Shown here in pieces: positions 55,000 to 63,500 of a stretch of 64,000 nt of DNA (positions within the stretch are counted from its first letter, which is position 1; every line of letters begins with the position of its first letter). The DNA is from Bradyrhizobium sp. U87765 SZCCT0048. Its GTDB lineage: Bacteria; Pseudomonadota; Alphaproteobacteria; Rhizobiales; Xanthobacteraceae. The stretch spans positions 62,001 to 126,000 of the forward strand of contig NZ_JAFCMM010000003.1 of assembly GCF_018131225.1 (NCBI RefSeq), in the 5' to 3' direction. The notes beneath the pieces were generated by a model. That model saw only the letters and a list, made by a program, of their open reading frames with translations. It ran no database searches and was not told the DNA's origin. Position numbers and translations under genes: made by a program.

Positions 55000-56904
55000 T
55001 CACAATGGCTCGGGCAGACCGCGTGCGCGCGCCAAGCCGCGCGCAAACGTTGTCTTGCCGCCTTCCCCCGCCGACACCTCATGGCCCGGAGGCGCGGGTG
55101 GCGAGGGCGCTGCGGGGGCCGCGCTCGGCGGAGCGTGCGCCAGGGCCTGAAAAGCAGGATCGCCGCCGGCGTCGATCACGCCCAGCCATTTCACGATCGT
55201 CTGCCGCTTGGCCTCCGAGAGATCGCGGGTCACCGGCATGTAGTTGGGATCGCCGATGTCCAGCGAGAACGCCAGTGCCAGGATCTTGCGATGGGCGAAC
55301 ACCGATGCCGGATCGTTCAGGTTGACGAGACGGCGGCTCATGATCGGATAGAGATTGCCGTACTGGGTGAAGATCGGCGAAATGTGGTCGGCCCATGTCG
55401 GGCTGTCCGGCACCTGATAGGCGTCACGCAAATGAACTGCGATCGCCTCGAACTGACCGAACGACTGCCGTGGCTGCCCGGCGATCTGGAAGTTGATGAT
55501 ATACATCTGGCCGTCGAGGTAGCCGCGCGGATTGTTCGGCGGACTGGTCAACAGGGTCATTCTGGCAACCCCATCACCATCCGCGCCGACCGCGCCGGGA
55601 AGCGTCAGCGCTTTCTGCGGAATGCCGATGATCGGGATCGGCACCGGCGGATTCAGCGGCCCGTTGCCGCCGAGATCGGTCAGCTCGCCCTGCTGCGTGA
55701 TCACGATCTCCGCGGCCGGCAGCGGAGCGCCATACACGGAGGCATAAAAGGAGACTGTCGCCGAGCCACCGGCGTCAATCCGCAGGACGAACGGCTCGGC
55801 GCCGACGAACTGACCGTTCGCGGTTTCGCGGATCGCGACCACCGGTGTCGCGCCGGCCGCGGATGTCACGGCCAGTGCCAGAGGGCCGTTCCGTACCGCC
55901 GCCCTCTGGCCACGGCTGAGCTCGAAGCTGGCGATGCCGCCGGTCTTCTGCAGCCAGTCGGCGTCCCGATAGGGAATCCTGCCGATCGTCGCGAACGAGC
56001 CGAGCGCGACGGGCGCCCCCTCCGGCGTATTTTCGTTGAGCAGAGCGCCGACGCTGAGCTCGCCGATGTCGAGCAGCGTCCTGTCGGGCGTCAGCGGCAG
56101 CGCGTTCGCAAGATCGAGCAACAGCCGGTGCCTGTCATCGACGACCGCGCCCGTGAAGAGATTGATCCCGTTCCAGGACGCTGCCCCGAACGCCGGTGCG
56201 AAACGGCGCCCCCGCACAAACGATTCCGGTTCGCCATCGAGATAGGGCCCGATGACGCCCGATACCCTGCCATACGTGAAACCATCCTGCCCGTAGGCAT
56301 CCTGGAAACCGTAGGTCATGAGCCGGATCGAAATCTTGCCGGACTGCGTCGTCTCCTTGAGCTCCCTGATGAAACGGCTGCTGCGCCCGGCTTCACCCCA
56401 TGCGAGATCGGTGAGGACGGACTGAAAATAGGCCGATGCCGCACCGTCACCGCCAGATCCGGCGATCCGCGAAAACAGCAGGTCGCGAAATGGATGCGGC
56501 ACATACTCGCCGCCGACCAGCGCGTGTCCTGCCCCATCCAGCAACCTGACCTGCAGCCCCCACAGTTGCGAGGCGAGCTGCCACTGCGGGTCGATATCGA
56601 CGAGCTTGGCGCTGGTGCGATTGTCGGCGCCGGCGATCGTCGTGCCGACCACACTGTCCTGTTGCGGCGTATCGGCTGAGGTGCCGTCCTCGTAGTGCAC
56701 CGCACGAACGGTACAATCGACGAGGCGGAAGGCTCCCGATCCGGTCGGATTCCACCAGCCGTTCATTCCCTTCTCGTTCTGCAGTTCCTGATAGCGATCG
56801 AGAAACGAGGCATTGTCGTAGTGACGAACGTCGTTGTTCACCGTCGACATATCCGCCTGGAATTTGCCGAAAAAAATCAGTCGGACGCGGTTGAGATAGC
56901 TCAT
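55000..56904 (-). CDS. Protein resembling the N-terminal half of VioB/RebD
   Basis: A 634-residue protein from ATG 56904 (MSYLNRVRLIFFGKFQADMS). Its start resembles that of VioB, and residues 515-570 (YGNLYPIMSRRLVNLND, then NYMPVTRDLSEAKRQ) resemble the segment that in VioB links to the ferritin-like domain (recalled as YYMPSTRELS). Here the chain stops after a Pro/Ala-rich tail (about 590-634) instead of continuing. No signal peptide or known catalytic motif. With the next gene it appears to make a two-chain version of a normally fused protein. Exact chemistry unknown. Confidence 0.75.
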   Translation of the reverse strand: MSYLNRVRLIFFGKFQADMSTVNNDVRHYDNASFLDRYQELQNEKGMNGWWNPTGSGAFRLVDCTVRAVHYEDGTSADTPQQDSVVGTTIAGADNRTSAKLVDIDPQWQLASQLWGLQVRLLDGAGHALVGGEYVPHPFRDLLFSRIAGSGGDGAASAYFQSVLTDLAWGEAGRSSRFIRELKETTQSGKISIRLMTYGFQDAYGQDGFTYGRVSGVIGPYLDGEPESFVRGRRFAPAFGAASWNGINLFTGAVVDDRHRLLLDLANALPLTPDRTLLDIGELSVGALLNENTPEGAPVALGSFATIGRIPYRDADWLQKTGGIASFELSRGQRAAVRNGPLALAVTSAAGATPVVAIRETANGQFVGAEPFVLRIDAGGSATVSFYASVYGAPLPAAEIVITQQGELTDLGGNGPLNPPVPIPIIGIPQKALTLPGAVGADGDGVARMTLLTSPPNNPRGYLDGQMYIINFQIAGQPRQSFGQFEAIAVHLRDAYQVPDSPTWADHISPIFTQYGNLYPIMSRRLVNLNDPASVFAHRKILALAFSLDIGDPNYMPVTRDLSEAKRQTIVKWLGVIDAGGDPAFQALAHAPPSAAPAAPSPPAPPGHEVSAGEGGKTTFARGLARARGLPEPL

Positions 56905-56965
56905 TGTTGGCCCCCGGCGCTGGTCACGACAGACGAATGTTACAGGCACGCCTCACCGGCATGGC

Positions 56966-58351
56966 TCAGGCCACCGATGGCGACAGGCTCTCGATGAACG
57001 GAAAGCTCGGCGCGAAGAAATATTCACCGCCCTTGAAGGTGACGAAGCCGGCCATGGAGAACCTGCGATCGGTCGGCACACCATTCGCTGGCCAGCGCTG
57101 CGCAACGGGCGCCGGATTGTTGCCGATGACCGCATCGACGCCGACACCGGATTGCACGAAGTCGTTGGAATCCGATCCTTCCTGCTGGATCACGAACTGT
57201 CGCAGCTGAGCCTGGTAGCTCATGAACAACAGGCCGACGCCGGTGTCGGGCGGCGGCACTGTCGCTCCCCGCGCGAGGTCCGGTCGTTCGCCATAGGAAA
57301 TTCCGCGCCGCGCGATGCGGAAGCCACGTTCGATCTCATCGGTCGCGCCTTGAAAGCGGGCGAGATCGCCGCGCGGATTGGTCTTGCGAATATGAGACTG
57401 GAAGGGACACAGGCCGCCCTGGGCATCGGCCTTGAAATTGAAATCGTTGGGGTCCGCGCCTGGCTCAACCACGGTGGTCGGGATCGCCGGCGTGCCGTCG
57501 GGCCGGCGGCCGACGGCGAGCGCGGACGCCGCGTCGCTATCGATCCCCAGCGCCGCCGCCATGGCATCGCGCGCGGCATGAAACCATCCGACATGCTGTT
57601 CGAGCTTGCGCAGAACGAGATAGCTGCCGAACGTCCCGCCCGCTCCGGCTTCCTCGGCGAACGCCAGCGACAGCGGCGCCGCCGGATTCCAGTTCGCGCC
57701 TCCCCGCGCACGCACCTCCGCCGCCGCCTCCTGCTTGATCATCTGCGGCTGGCTGATGCCGTCCTGATGGCCGAAATGTTCGATCTCGACATTCGGCCGT
57801 CCGGGAAAATCGAACAGCAGCTTGCGTCCGGTCTCGACGGCCACGCGCTCGGTGATCGGCTGCAGTTCGCCGCGGATCTCCGCAAGATCGCTGGCGAGAC
57901 GCGCGGGGTTGTCGTCGCCGAGCAGCACCAGGGCGTCGATGCGCCCCTGAAAGGCGGCGTCCCATTGCGCCACCGGCGGGTCCGACACCACGGTCTGGAT
58001 GCCGGCTGGCGATGCCTTCATGCCGGCGCGAAAATAGGGATCTCGCGGGATCGCGGCGTCCGGCACCCCGAGCCGCACATAACCGTCTCGCGACAGATAG
58101 AACGAGACGAACGGCGCACCGTCCCCGCCTTCCAGATGCCAGCGCTCGGTATCGGCCGCCTGATCGGCCGCAGACTTGAGCCGCCGCCGCAACGCGCCGG
58201 CGATCCAGGCGCGTGCGGCCGCCGCATCGGCTCCGAAGGTGACGAGAAGCAGCGCCGCGTGATCGCGGTCATGCCCCTTGAGAATATTGCCCTGCACACC
58301 CCGACAAAAGGCCGGTGCTTCGGCCGCCGAGTGGCGACGCCAGGAAACCAT
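56966..58351 (-). CDS. DyP-type heme peroxidase
   Basis: A 461-residue dye-decolourising peroxidase without a signal peptide. The N-terminal QGNILKGHDRDHAALLLV is family-typical. The distal Asp is D197 in FGHQDGISQP, the proximal heme His is H320 in CPFQSHIRKTNPRGD, and the distal Arg is R349 in ARRGISYGE; all are intact, so activity is expected. It uses hydrogen peroxide to oxidise organic substrates. It is the first gene of a four-gene minus-strand cassette, 61 bases before the VioB-N-like gene. No encapsulin gene or recognisable encapsulin targeting tail. Confidence 0.93.
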   Translation of the reverse strand: MVSWRRHSAAEAPAFCRGVQGNILKGHDRDHAALLLVTFGADAAAARAWIAGALRRRLKSAADQAADTERWHLEGGDGAPFVSFYLSRDGYVRLGVPDAAIPRDPYFRAGMKASPAGIQTVVSDPPVAQWDAAFQGRIDALVLLGDDNPARLASDLAEIRGELQPITERVAVETGRKLLFDFPGRPNVEIEHFGHQDGISQPQMIKQEAAAEVRARGGANWNPAAPLSLAFAEEAGAGGTFGSYLVLRKLEQHVGWFHAARDAMAAALGIDSDAASALAVGRRPDGTPAIPTTVVEPGADPNDFNFKADAQGGLCPFQSHIRKTNPRGDLARFQGATDEIERGFRIARRGISYGERPDLARGATVPPPDTGVGLLFMSYQAQLRQFVIQQEGSDSNDFVQSGVGVDAVIGNNPAPVAQRWPANGVPTDRRFSMAGFVTFKGGEYFFAPSFPFIESLSPSVA

Positions 58352-58807
58352 CCGGAAAACGCATTCTGCCCTCGCGCAATTGCGAAGCGGGCATTCGGGA
58401 GGAAAGAACTCTTGCGACTGGTCACGCCGGGCATCGGCACGATCGAAATCCGTTCACGTCACATTGCCCGTTGCAGACCATCCGCGCGCGCAATCAGCGC
58501 TCTCGCTTCTCCGATCCGAGCCCGATTCATTCAAAACAGGATTGACGGTGACGCCTAAGCGCCCATGCAAGACAACGGCGAGCACAAATCAAAAACGAAC
58601 TTTTGAAACAAAATAAGCGGCGCATGCGAAGCATGCGCGCAAGACCTCGACAATTCACGATCCTGCGAGACAAAGGTTAGTTCGCGTCCCTCCTCGGGTC
58701 AAGGACACCCGGCTGCGCGACCGCTCAGTGAGGCGATACGGCGCAGGCGACGTCCCGCGCCGCCCCGTCGCCGTCGCATACCCCATGTCGCACAGGCTCG
58801 ATCCGCG
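58352..58807. other. Intergenic region upstream of the DyP cassette
   Basis: A 456-base gap between the DyP start and the DUF1467 stop, both minus strand. The right part holds the terminator at 58606-58638. The left part should hold the cassette promoter, but no clear -35/-10 pair or LexA box was seen. Short frames crossing it are not supported. Local A/T content is above that of flanking genes at 58580-58620. Confidence 0.5.
58606..58638 (-). terminator. Intrinsic terminator closing the nuo/birA/rnj/mce/DUF1467 run
   Basis: Perfect 8-bp stem GCGCATGC (58620-58627 with 58631-58638, 3-base loop) followed on the minus strand by CGCTTATTTTGTTTC. It separates the housekeeping transcript from the accessory DyP cassette. 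Confidence 0.7.
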
Positions 58808-59080
58808 CTACAGCGGAATCCCCATCATTTTCGTCAGGCGTTCGACGTTGAGGTAGCCCTCGCGATAGGCCCACAGGCCGGCCGAGAACAGCACCAGCGA
58901 GATCACCGTGGTCCACAGCAGCTTCCTGGCCATCAGCGGCATCACCGGCGCACCGGGATCGGAGCCCGGCGCCGAGGAGGTGCCCTCCTCGACCTGACTG
59001 CGCACGCCGAACGGCAGCACCGCGAACAGCACCACCCACCACAGCACGAAATAGATCGCGATCGAGGACGAGATCGACAC
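58808..59080 (-). CDS. DUF1467 family membrane protein
   Basis: A 90-residue inner-membrane protein with two segments: about residues 5-26 (SSIAIYFVLWWVVLFAVLPF) and about 54-72 (LLWTTVISLVLFSAGLWAY), joined by GVRSQVEEGTSSAPGSDPGAPV. The pattern WWVVLFAVLPFGVRSQ is the DUF1467 signature. It is commonly next to mce and rnj in alphaproteobacteria, as here. Function unknown. Confidence 0.85.
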   Translation of the reverse strand: MSISSSIAIYFVLWWVVLFAVLPFGVRSQVEEGTSSAPGSDPGAPVMPLMARKLLWTTVISLVLFSAGLWAYREGYLNVERLTKMMGIPL

Positions 59081-59085
59081 GTCGG

Positions 59086-59490
59086 TCAGGCCTGTTCGAT
59101 TTCGACGAGAGCGCCGGAGAAGTCCTTGGGATGCAGGAACAGCACCGGCTTGCCATGGGCACCGATCTTCGGCTCGCCGTCGCCGAGGACGCGCGCGCCC
59201 TCGCGGACCAGCGTATCACGGGCGGCGATGATGTCGGGCACCTCGTAGCAGATGTGATGGATGCCGCCATCGGCGTTGCGCTCGAGAAACCTGGCGATCG
59301 GCGACGTCTCGCCATAGGGCTGGATGAATTCGATCTTGGTGTTCGGCAGTGTCGCGAACACGGTGATCACGCCATGCTCCGGCAACGGCACCGCATCCGA
59401 AATCTCGGCACCGAAGGCGACGCCATAGATCTTCGCGGCCTTCTGCGCATCGCGGACCGCGATCGCGACATGATTGAGACGACCGAGCAT
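59086..59490 (-). CDS. mce: Methylmalonyl-CoA epimerase
   Basis: A 134-residue glyoxalase-fold enzyme that interconverts the epimers of methylmalonyl-CoA on the propionyl-CoA route to succinyl-CoA. The start ATG 59490 gives MLGRLNHVAIAVRDAQKAAKIY (metal His in NHVAIAV). KIEFIQPYGETSPIARFLERN, GGIHHICYEVPD and GKPVLFLHPKDFSGALVEIEQA complete the family pattern. It lies 5 bases upstream of the DUF1467 gene. Confidence 0.95.
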   Translation of the reverse strand: MLGRLNHVAIAVRDAQKAAKIYGVAFGAEISDAVPLPEHGVITVFATLPNTKIEFIQPYGETSPIARFLERNADGGIHHICYEVPDIIAARDTLVREGARVLGDGEPKIGAHGKPVLFLHPKDFSGALVEIEQA

Positions 59491-59559
59491 GACATCCTCC
59501 CTTGCGAACCCTGCAGCAGCCGGCGCCATCCCTGCGGACGGACGTCCGGACGTCGCAGG

Positions 59560-61233
59560 TTAAACCATCAAGACATGCACGACGCACAGGGGCTTCTTGC
59601 CCCACTGCTCGGCGATCGAGGCGCGCACCGCGCGGCGAACCGACTCTGCGACGGCATCGCCGTCGCGCCGACGTGCGCGCGGCAGATTCTCCACGGTCGA
59701 CACCACCAGATCGAACACCTCGTCGGCGATCACCTCGCCTTCGGCATTCTTCTCGGGAACGCCGACGAGATCAACTTCCGGATCGTCGGCAAGTTCGCCC
59801 TTCTCGGTCAGCGCCAGCGCGACGAAGGCGCATCCGGCGAACGACAGCCGGCGCCGCTCCACCACGGCACGCGCCTTCTCGTCCTCGAGCAGCATGCCGT
59901 CCTTGTAGATGCGGCCCGCCGGCAGATTGTCGACCACGGCGGGATCGCCGGGACCGAGGCGCAGCAGGTTGCCGTTGCGCACGATCACGACCTTGGGCAC
60001 GCCGGCGGCGCGGGCCAGCTTGGCATGCTCCGACAGGTGAAGTGCCTCGCCATGCACCGGCACCAGCACCTGCGGCCGCACCCAGGAGATCATGTCGCGC
60101 AGCTCGTCACGGCGCGGGTGACCCGAGACATGGACGAGATGGGTGCGGTCGGTGATGATCTCCACGCCCTGCTCGACGAACGAGTTGATGATGGCGCCGA
60201 CGGCCTTCTCATTGCCGGGAATGGTGCGCGAGGAGAAGATCACGCAATCGCCCTTGTTGAGAGTGACCAGCGGATGATCGTCATTGGCGATGCGCGCCAG
60301 CGCCGCGCGCGGCTCGCCCTGGCTGCCGGTGCACAGCGCCAGCACCTTATCGGGAGGAAAGTGGCCATAGTACTCGGCGCTGCGGAATTCGGCGACGCCG
60401 TCGAGATAGCCGGTTTCGCGCGCGACCTGCACCACGCGTTCCATGGCGCGGCCGACCACCACGACCTCGCGGTCGGCGGCACGCGCGGCATCCGCCACCG
60501 CGCGGATGCGGGCGACGTTGGAGGCGAAAGTCGTCACGGCAACGCGGCCCCTGGCCTGCTTGACGATGGCGGTGATCGCCGCGGCAACCTCGGTTTCCGA
60601 AGGCGAGCGGCCGTCGCGCACCGCGTTGGTGGAATCGCCGACCAGCGCCAGCACCCCCTCGTCGCCGATCTCGCGCAACCGCCTCTCGTCGGTCGGCTTG
60701 CCGATGATCGGCGTCGGATCGATCTTCCAGTCACCGGTATGCAGCACCGTGCCGGCCGACGTCCGGATCGCCAGCGCGTGGGATTCCGGGATCGAGTGGG
60801 CGACCGGAATGAACTCGACGTTGAACGGCCCGAGATCGATGCGCCCGCCCGACGGCACGACCGTGACCGGGATCTCCGGCGCATTGCGCTCGGCTGCGCA
60901 CTTGGCCTCGAACAGGCCGGCGCTGAACGCGGTGGCATAGATCGGCACCCGCAGGCGCGGCCACAGGTCGATGATGGCGCCGAAATGGTCCTCGTGGGCG
61001 TGGGTCAGCACGATGCCGACGAGGTTCTTGCGCTCCTGCTCAAGGAAGCGCACGTCGGGCATGACAAGGTCGATGCCCGGCAGGCGATCCTCGTCGCCGA
61101 ACGACACGCCGAGGTCGACCGCCAGCCAGCTGCGCTGATGGCGGTTGCCGATGCCATAGATCGACAGGTTCATGCCGATCTCGCCGACGCCGCCGAGCGG
61201 CGCAAAAGTCAGTTCGTCCGGTCGCGCCATCAT
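59560..61233 (-). CDS. rnj: Ribonuclease J
   Basis: A 557-residue metallo-beta-lactamase/beta-CASP nuclease that degrades RNA from the 5' end and can cut internally. The zinc motif is LTHAHEDHFGAI; HTGDWKIDPTPI holds another ligand, and the beta-CASP part has CTGSQGEPRAALARIA and HVSGHPRRDELRDMI, followed by LVPVHGEALHL. The start (adjacent ATG codons at 61233 and 61230) overlaps the birA stop. The birA-rnj linkage is typical of the group. Confidence 0.95.
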   Translation of the reverse strand: MMARPDELTFAPLGGVGEIGMNLSIYGIGNRHQRSWLAVDLGVSFGDEDRLPGIDLVMPDVRFLEQERKNLVGIVLTHAHEDHFGAIIDLWPRLRVPIYATAFSAGLFEAKCAAERNAPEIPVTVVPSGGRIDLGPFNVEFIPVAHSIPESHALAIRTSAGTVLHTGDWKIDPTPIIGKPTDERRLREIGDEGVLALVGDSTNAVRDGRSPSETEVAAAITAIVKQARGRVAVTTFASNVARIRAVADAARAADREVVVVGRAMERVVQVARETGYLDGVAEFRSAEYYGHFPPDKVLALCTGSQGEPRAALARIANDDHPLVTLNKGDCVIFSSRTIPGNEKAVGAIINSFVEQGVEIITDRTHLVHVSGHPRRDELRDMISWVRPQVLVPVHGEALHLSEHAKLARAAGVPKVVIVRNGNLLRLGPGDPAVVDNLPAGRIYKDGMLLEDEKARAVVERRRLSFAGCAFVALALTEKGELADDPEVDLVGVPEKNAEGEVIADEVFDLVVSTVENLPRARRRDGDAVAESVRRAVRASIAEQWGKKPLCVVHVLMV

Positions 61234-62042
61234 ACGGCTCCTGCCGAGGCGGCCGCCCCGAAATAGACATCGCCGGCGGTCACCGGCACCCGACTTCCAT
61301 CGTCGGTCAATACGATCAGACAGCCAGTCTCATCGATGGTCTCGAAGCGGCCACTCAACGGCGCGCCTCCCGTCTTCACCGACACCGGCTGGCCGAGCCC
61401 GGAGGCCCGCTCCAGCCATTGCCGGCGGATCTCCGCAAAACCGCGCCCGTTGTCCCAGACGGCGCGCAGCCGCGCCCAGGCGTCCGACAGTGCCGTGAAC
61501 AGCTCTTCCGCGCCGACATGGATGCCCAGCGCATGCAGCGCCGCTGCCGGATACGGCGTGCCCTCGGGCGCAGCGACGACATTGACACCGATGCCGACCA
61601 CGACCGCGAGACCGCTGGGCGTGACCTGCTCGGCCTCCAGCAGGATGCCGGACAGCTTGCGGCCGCCGGCCAGCACGTCATTGGGCCACTTCAGGGTGAA
61701 CGCGGTGTTCGAAGATTCGGGCGAGCGCAGCCGCGCCTCGATGCTGACGGCCTGCAGCGCCTGCTCGAGCGCGAGGCCGGCGGCAAAGCCGAGCGTCGCC
61801 GCCAACGGCGGCGAGACGTCGATGACTTCGATGACACTGGCGGCGAGATTGCCGCGCGGCGACACCCAGGCCCGATCGCGACGGCCACGGCCGGCGGTCT
61901 GCTGCGGCGTCACCAGCCAGAGCGGCCCGCGCTCGCCGGCGCGTGCACGCGCCAGCGCTTCCGCGTTGGTCGATCCAATACTCTCGAACGCCTCGAGCCG
62001 GTAGCCTGCCGAACGGGCCGCGGGACCGAGCGCGAAAGCCAT
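61230..62042 (-). CDS. birA: Biotin-[acetyl-CoA-carboxylase] ligase (class I, no DNA-binding domain)
   Basis: A 270-residue ligase attaching biotin to carboxylase carrier domains. The biotinyl-AMP motif is TAGRGRRDRAWVSPRGNLAAS, with Asp at a position that is often Gly. The adenylate site continues in FTLKWPNDVLAGGRKLSGILLE and VVGIGVNVVAAPEG. It lacks the N-terminal helix-turn-helix of E. coli BirA, so it should not be a repressor. The start at 62042 overlaps the nuoN stop. Longer upstream frames are nuoN shadows. Confidence 0.95.
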   Translation of the reverse strand: MAFALGPAARSAGYRLEAFESIGSTNAEALARARAGERGPLWLVTPQQTAGRGRRDRAWVSPRGNLAASVIEVIDVSPPLAATLGFAAGLALEQALQAVSIEARLRSPESSNTAFTLKWPNDVLAGGRKLSGILLEAEQVTPSGLAVVVGIGVNVVAAPEGTPYPAAALHALGIHVGAEELFTALSDAWARLRAVWDNGRGFAEIRRQWLERASGLGQPVSVKTGGAPLSGRFETIDETGCLIVLTDDGSRVPVTAGDVYFGAAASAGAV

Positions 62043-63481
62043 CAGAACAGGGACTTCGCCGCTGCCGTCGCCACGCTGACGAGCGGCGCCGGATAGACGA
62101 AGAACAGCAGGTTGAAGGTGCCGGCGATCGCCAGCACCGCACGCAGCTCGACGCGTACCGGATCGACCGCGCCGGCCGGCTCGTCGAAGTACATCGTCTT
62201 GATGATGCTGAGATAGTAGAACGCGCCCACGACGCTGGTCAGCACGCCGATCACCGCCAGCGCGAACAGGCCGGACTTGATGGCGGCCAGGAACACGTAG
62301 AACTTGGCGAAGAAGCCGGCGAGCGGCGGAATGCCGGCGAGCGAAAACAGCAGCATCGCGAAGAAGAACGCCAGCAGCGGATTGGTGCGCGCAAGCCCGG
62401 CGAAATCCGAGATGTTCTCGACAGCCTGGCCGTTGCGCTTCATCGCCAGGATCACCGAGAACGACGCCAGCGTCATCGCCACGTAGATGGCGATATAGAT
62501 CAGCACGCCCTGCGCGCCTTCCTGCGTCCCCGACGCGAGGCCGACGAGCGCGAAGCCCATATGGCCGATCGAGGAATACGCCATCAGGCGCTTGATGTTC
62601 TTCTGGCCGATGGCGGCGAACGAGCCCAGCGCCATCGAGGCGATGGCGACGAACACCACGATCTGCTGCCACTGCGCCGTCACGCCCGGGAATGCGGTCA
62701 GCGTCACGCGGGTGAACACCGCGAGCGCGGCGACCTTCGGGGCCGAGGCGAAGAACGCGGTCACCGGCGTCGGGGCGCCCTCATAGACGTCCGGCGTCCA
62801 CATGTGGAACGGCACGGCCGACACCTTGAAGCACAGGCCGGCGAGCAGGAACACGATGCCGAACACCACGCCGGTGCTGCCGCCCTTGGCGGCCACCGCG
62901 ATGCCGGCGAAACTGACGGTGCCGGAGAAGCCGTAGATCAGCGAGGCGCCGTACAGCAGCATGCCGGACGACAGCGCGCCGAGCACGAAGTACTTGAGGC
63001 CCGCCTCGGTCGACTTGGCATCGTCACGATGGCTCGCCGCCACGACGTAGAGCGCCAGCGACATCAGCTCGAGGCCGAGATAGAGCACGATCAGGTCGGC
63101 GGCCGAGATCAGCACCAGCATGCCGACGGTCGACAGCAGGATCAGGATCGCGAACTCGAAGATCCGCCGCGACGGATCGGACAGGAATTCGCGCGACAGG
63201 ATCAGCGCGGTGCCCGAGCCGATCAGGGCCAGGATCTTCAGGAAGCGCGCGAAGTCGTCGACGACGAAACTGCCGTTGAAGGTCACGAGCTTTCCGGCCG
63301 GCAGCCACAGCACCAGCGCGCCGGTGAGGATCAGCAGCAGCACCGCCAGCACGCTGATCGTGCCCGTGGTCTGCGGGCCGCGATAGGCGCCGATCATCAG
63401 GAGCAGCATCGCCCCCAGCGCCAGCACGATCTCCGGCACGACAGGAAGCAGGGAATATCCGGCGAAAGTCATGAGGTTCAA
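62042..63481 (-). CDS. nuoN: NADH-quinone oxidoreductase subunit N
   Basis: A 479-residue polytopic subunit of respiratory complex I, antiporter-like. Conserved sequences are LYLGLELMSLALYVVAASHRD, EAGLKYFVLGALSSGMLLYGAS, VPFHMWTPDVYEGAPTPVTA and LMAYSSIGHMGFALVGLASG. Lys and Glu residues of the proton path lie in these stretches. It follows nuoM after 19 bases and overlaps birA, so complex I and birA-rnj form one run. Confidence 0.97.
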   Translation of the reverse strand: MNLMTFAGYSLLPVVPEIVLALGAMLLLMIGAYRGPQTTGTISVLAVLLLILTGALVLWLPAGKLVTFNGSFVVDDFARFLKILALIGSGTALILSREFLSDPSRRIFEFAILILLSTVGMLVLISAADLIVLYLGLELMSLALYVVAASHRDDAKSTEAGLKYFVLGALSSGMLLYGASLIYGFSGTVSFAGIAVAAKGGSTGVVFGIVFLLAGLCFKVSAVPFHMWTPDVYEGAPTPVTAFFASAPKVAALAVFTRVTLTAFPGVTAQWQQIVVFVAIASMALGSFAAIGQKNIKRLMAYSSIGHMGFALVGLASGTQEGAQGVLIYIAIYVAMTLASFSVILAMKRNGQAVENISDFAGLARTNPLLAFFFAMLLFSLAGIPPLAGFFAKFYVFLAAIKSGLFALAVIGVLTSVVGAFYYLSIIKTMYFDEPAGAVDPVRVELRAVLAIAGTFNLLFFVYPAPLVSVATAAAKSLF

Positions 63482-63500
63482 TCCCGATCCGTCGACGCGG

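Noticed and set aside
53552..58351. Violacein or rebeccamycin biosynthesis cluster
   Set aside because: Only VioB/RebD-like parts are present; no amino-acid oxidase, VioC/D/E, or halogenase genes lie nearby.
56966..58351. DyP peroxidase as encapsulin cargo
   Set aside because: No encapsulin shell gene nearby and the C-terminus (PFIESLSPSVA) lacks a recognisable cargo-loading peptide.
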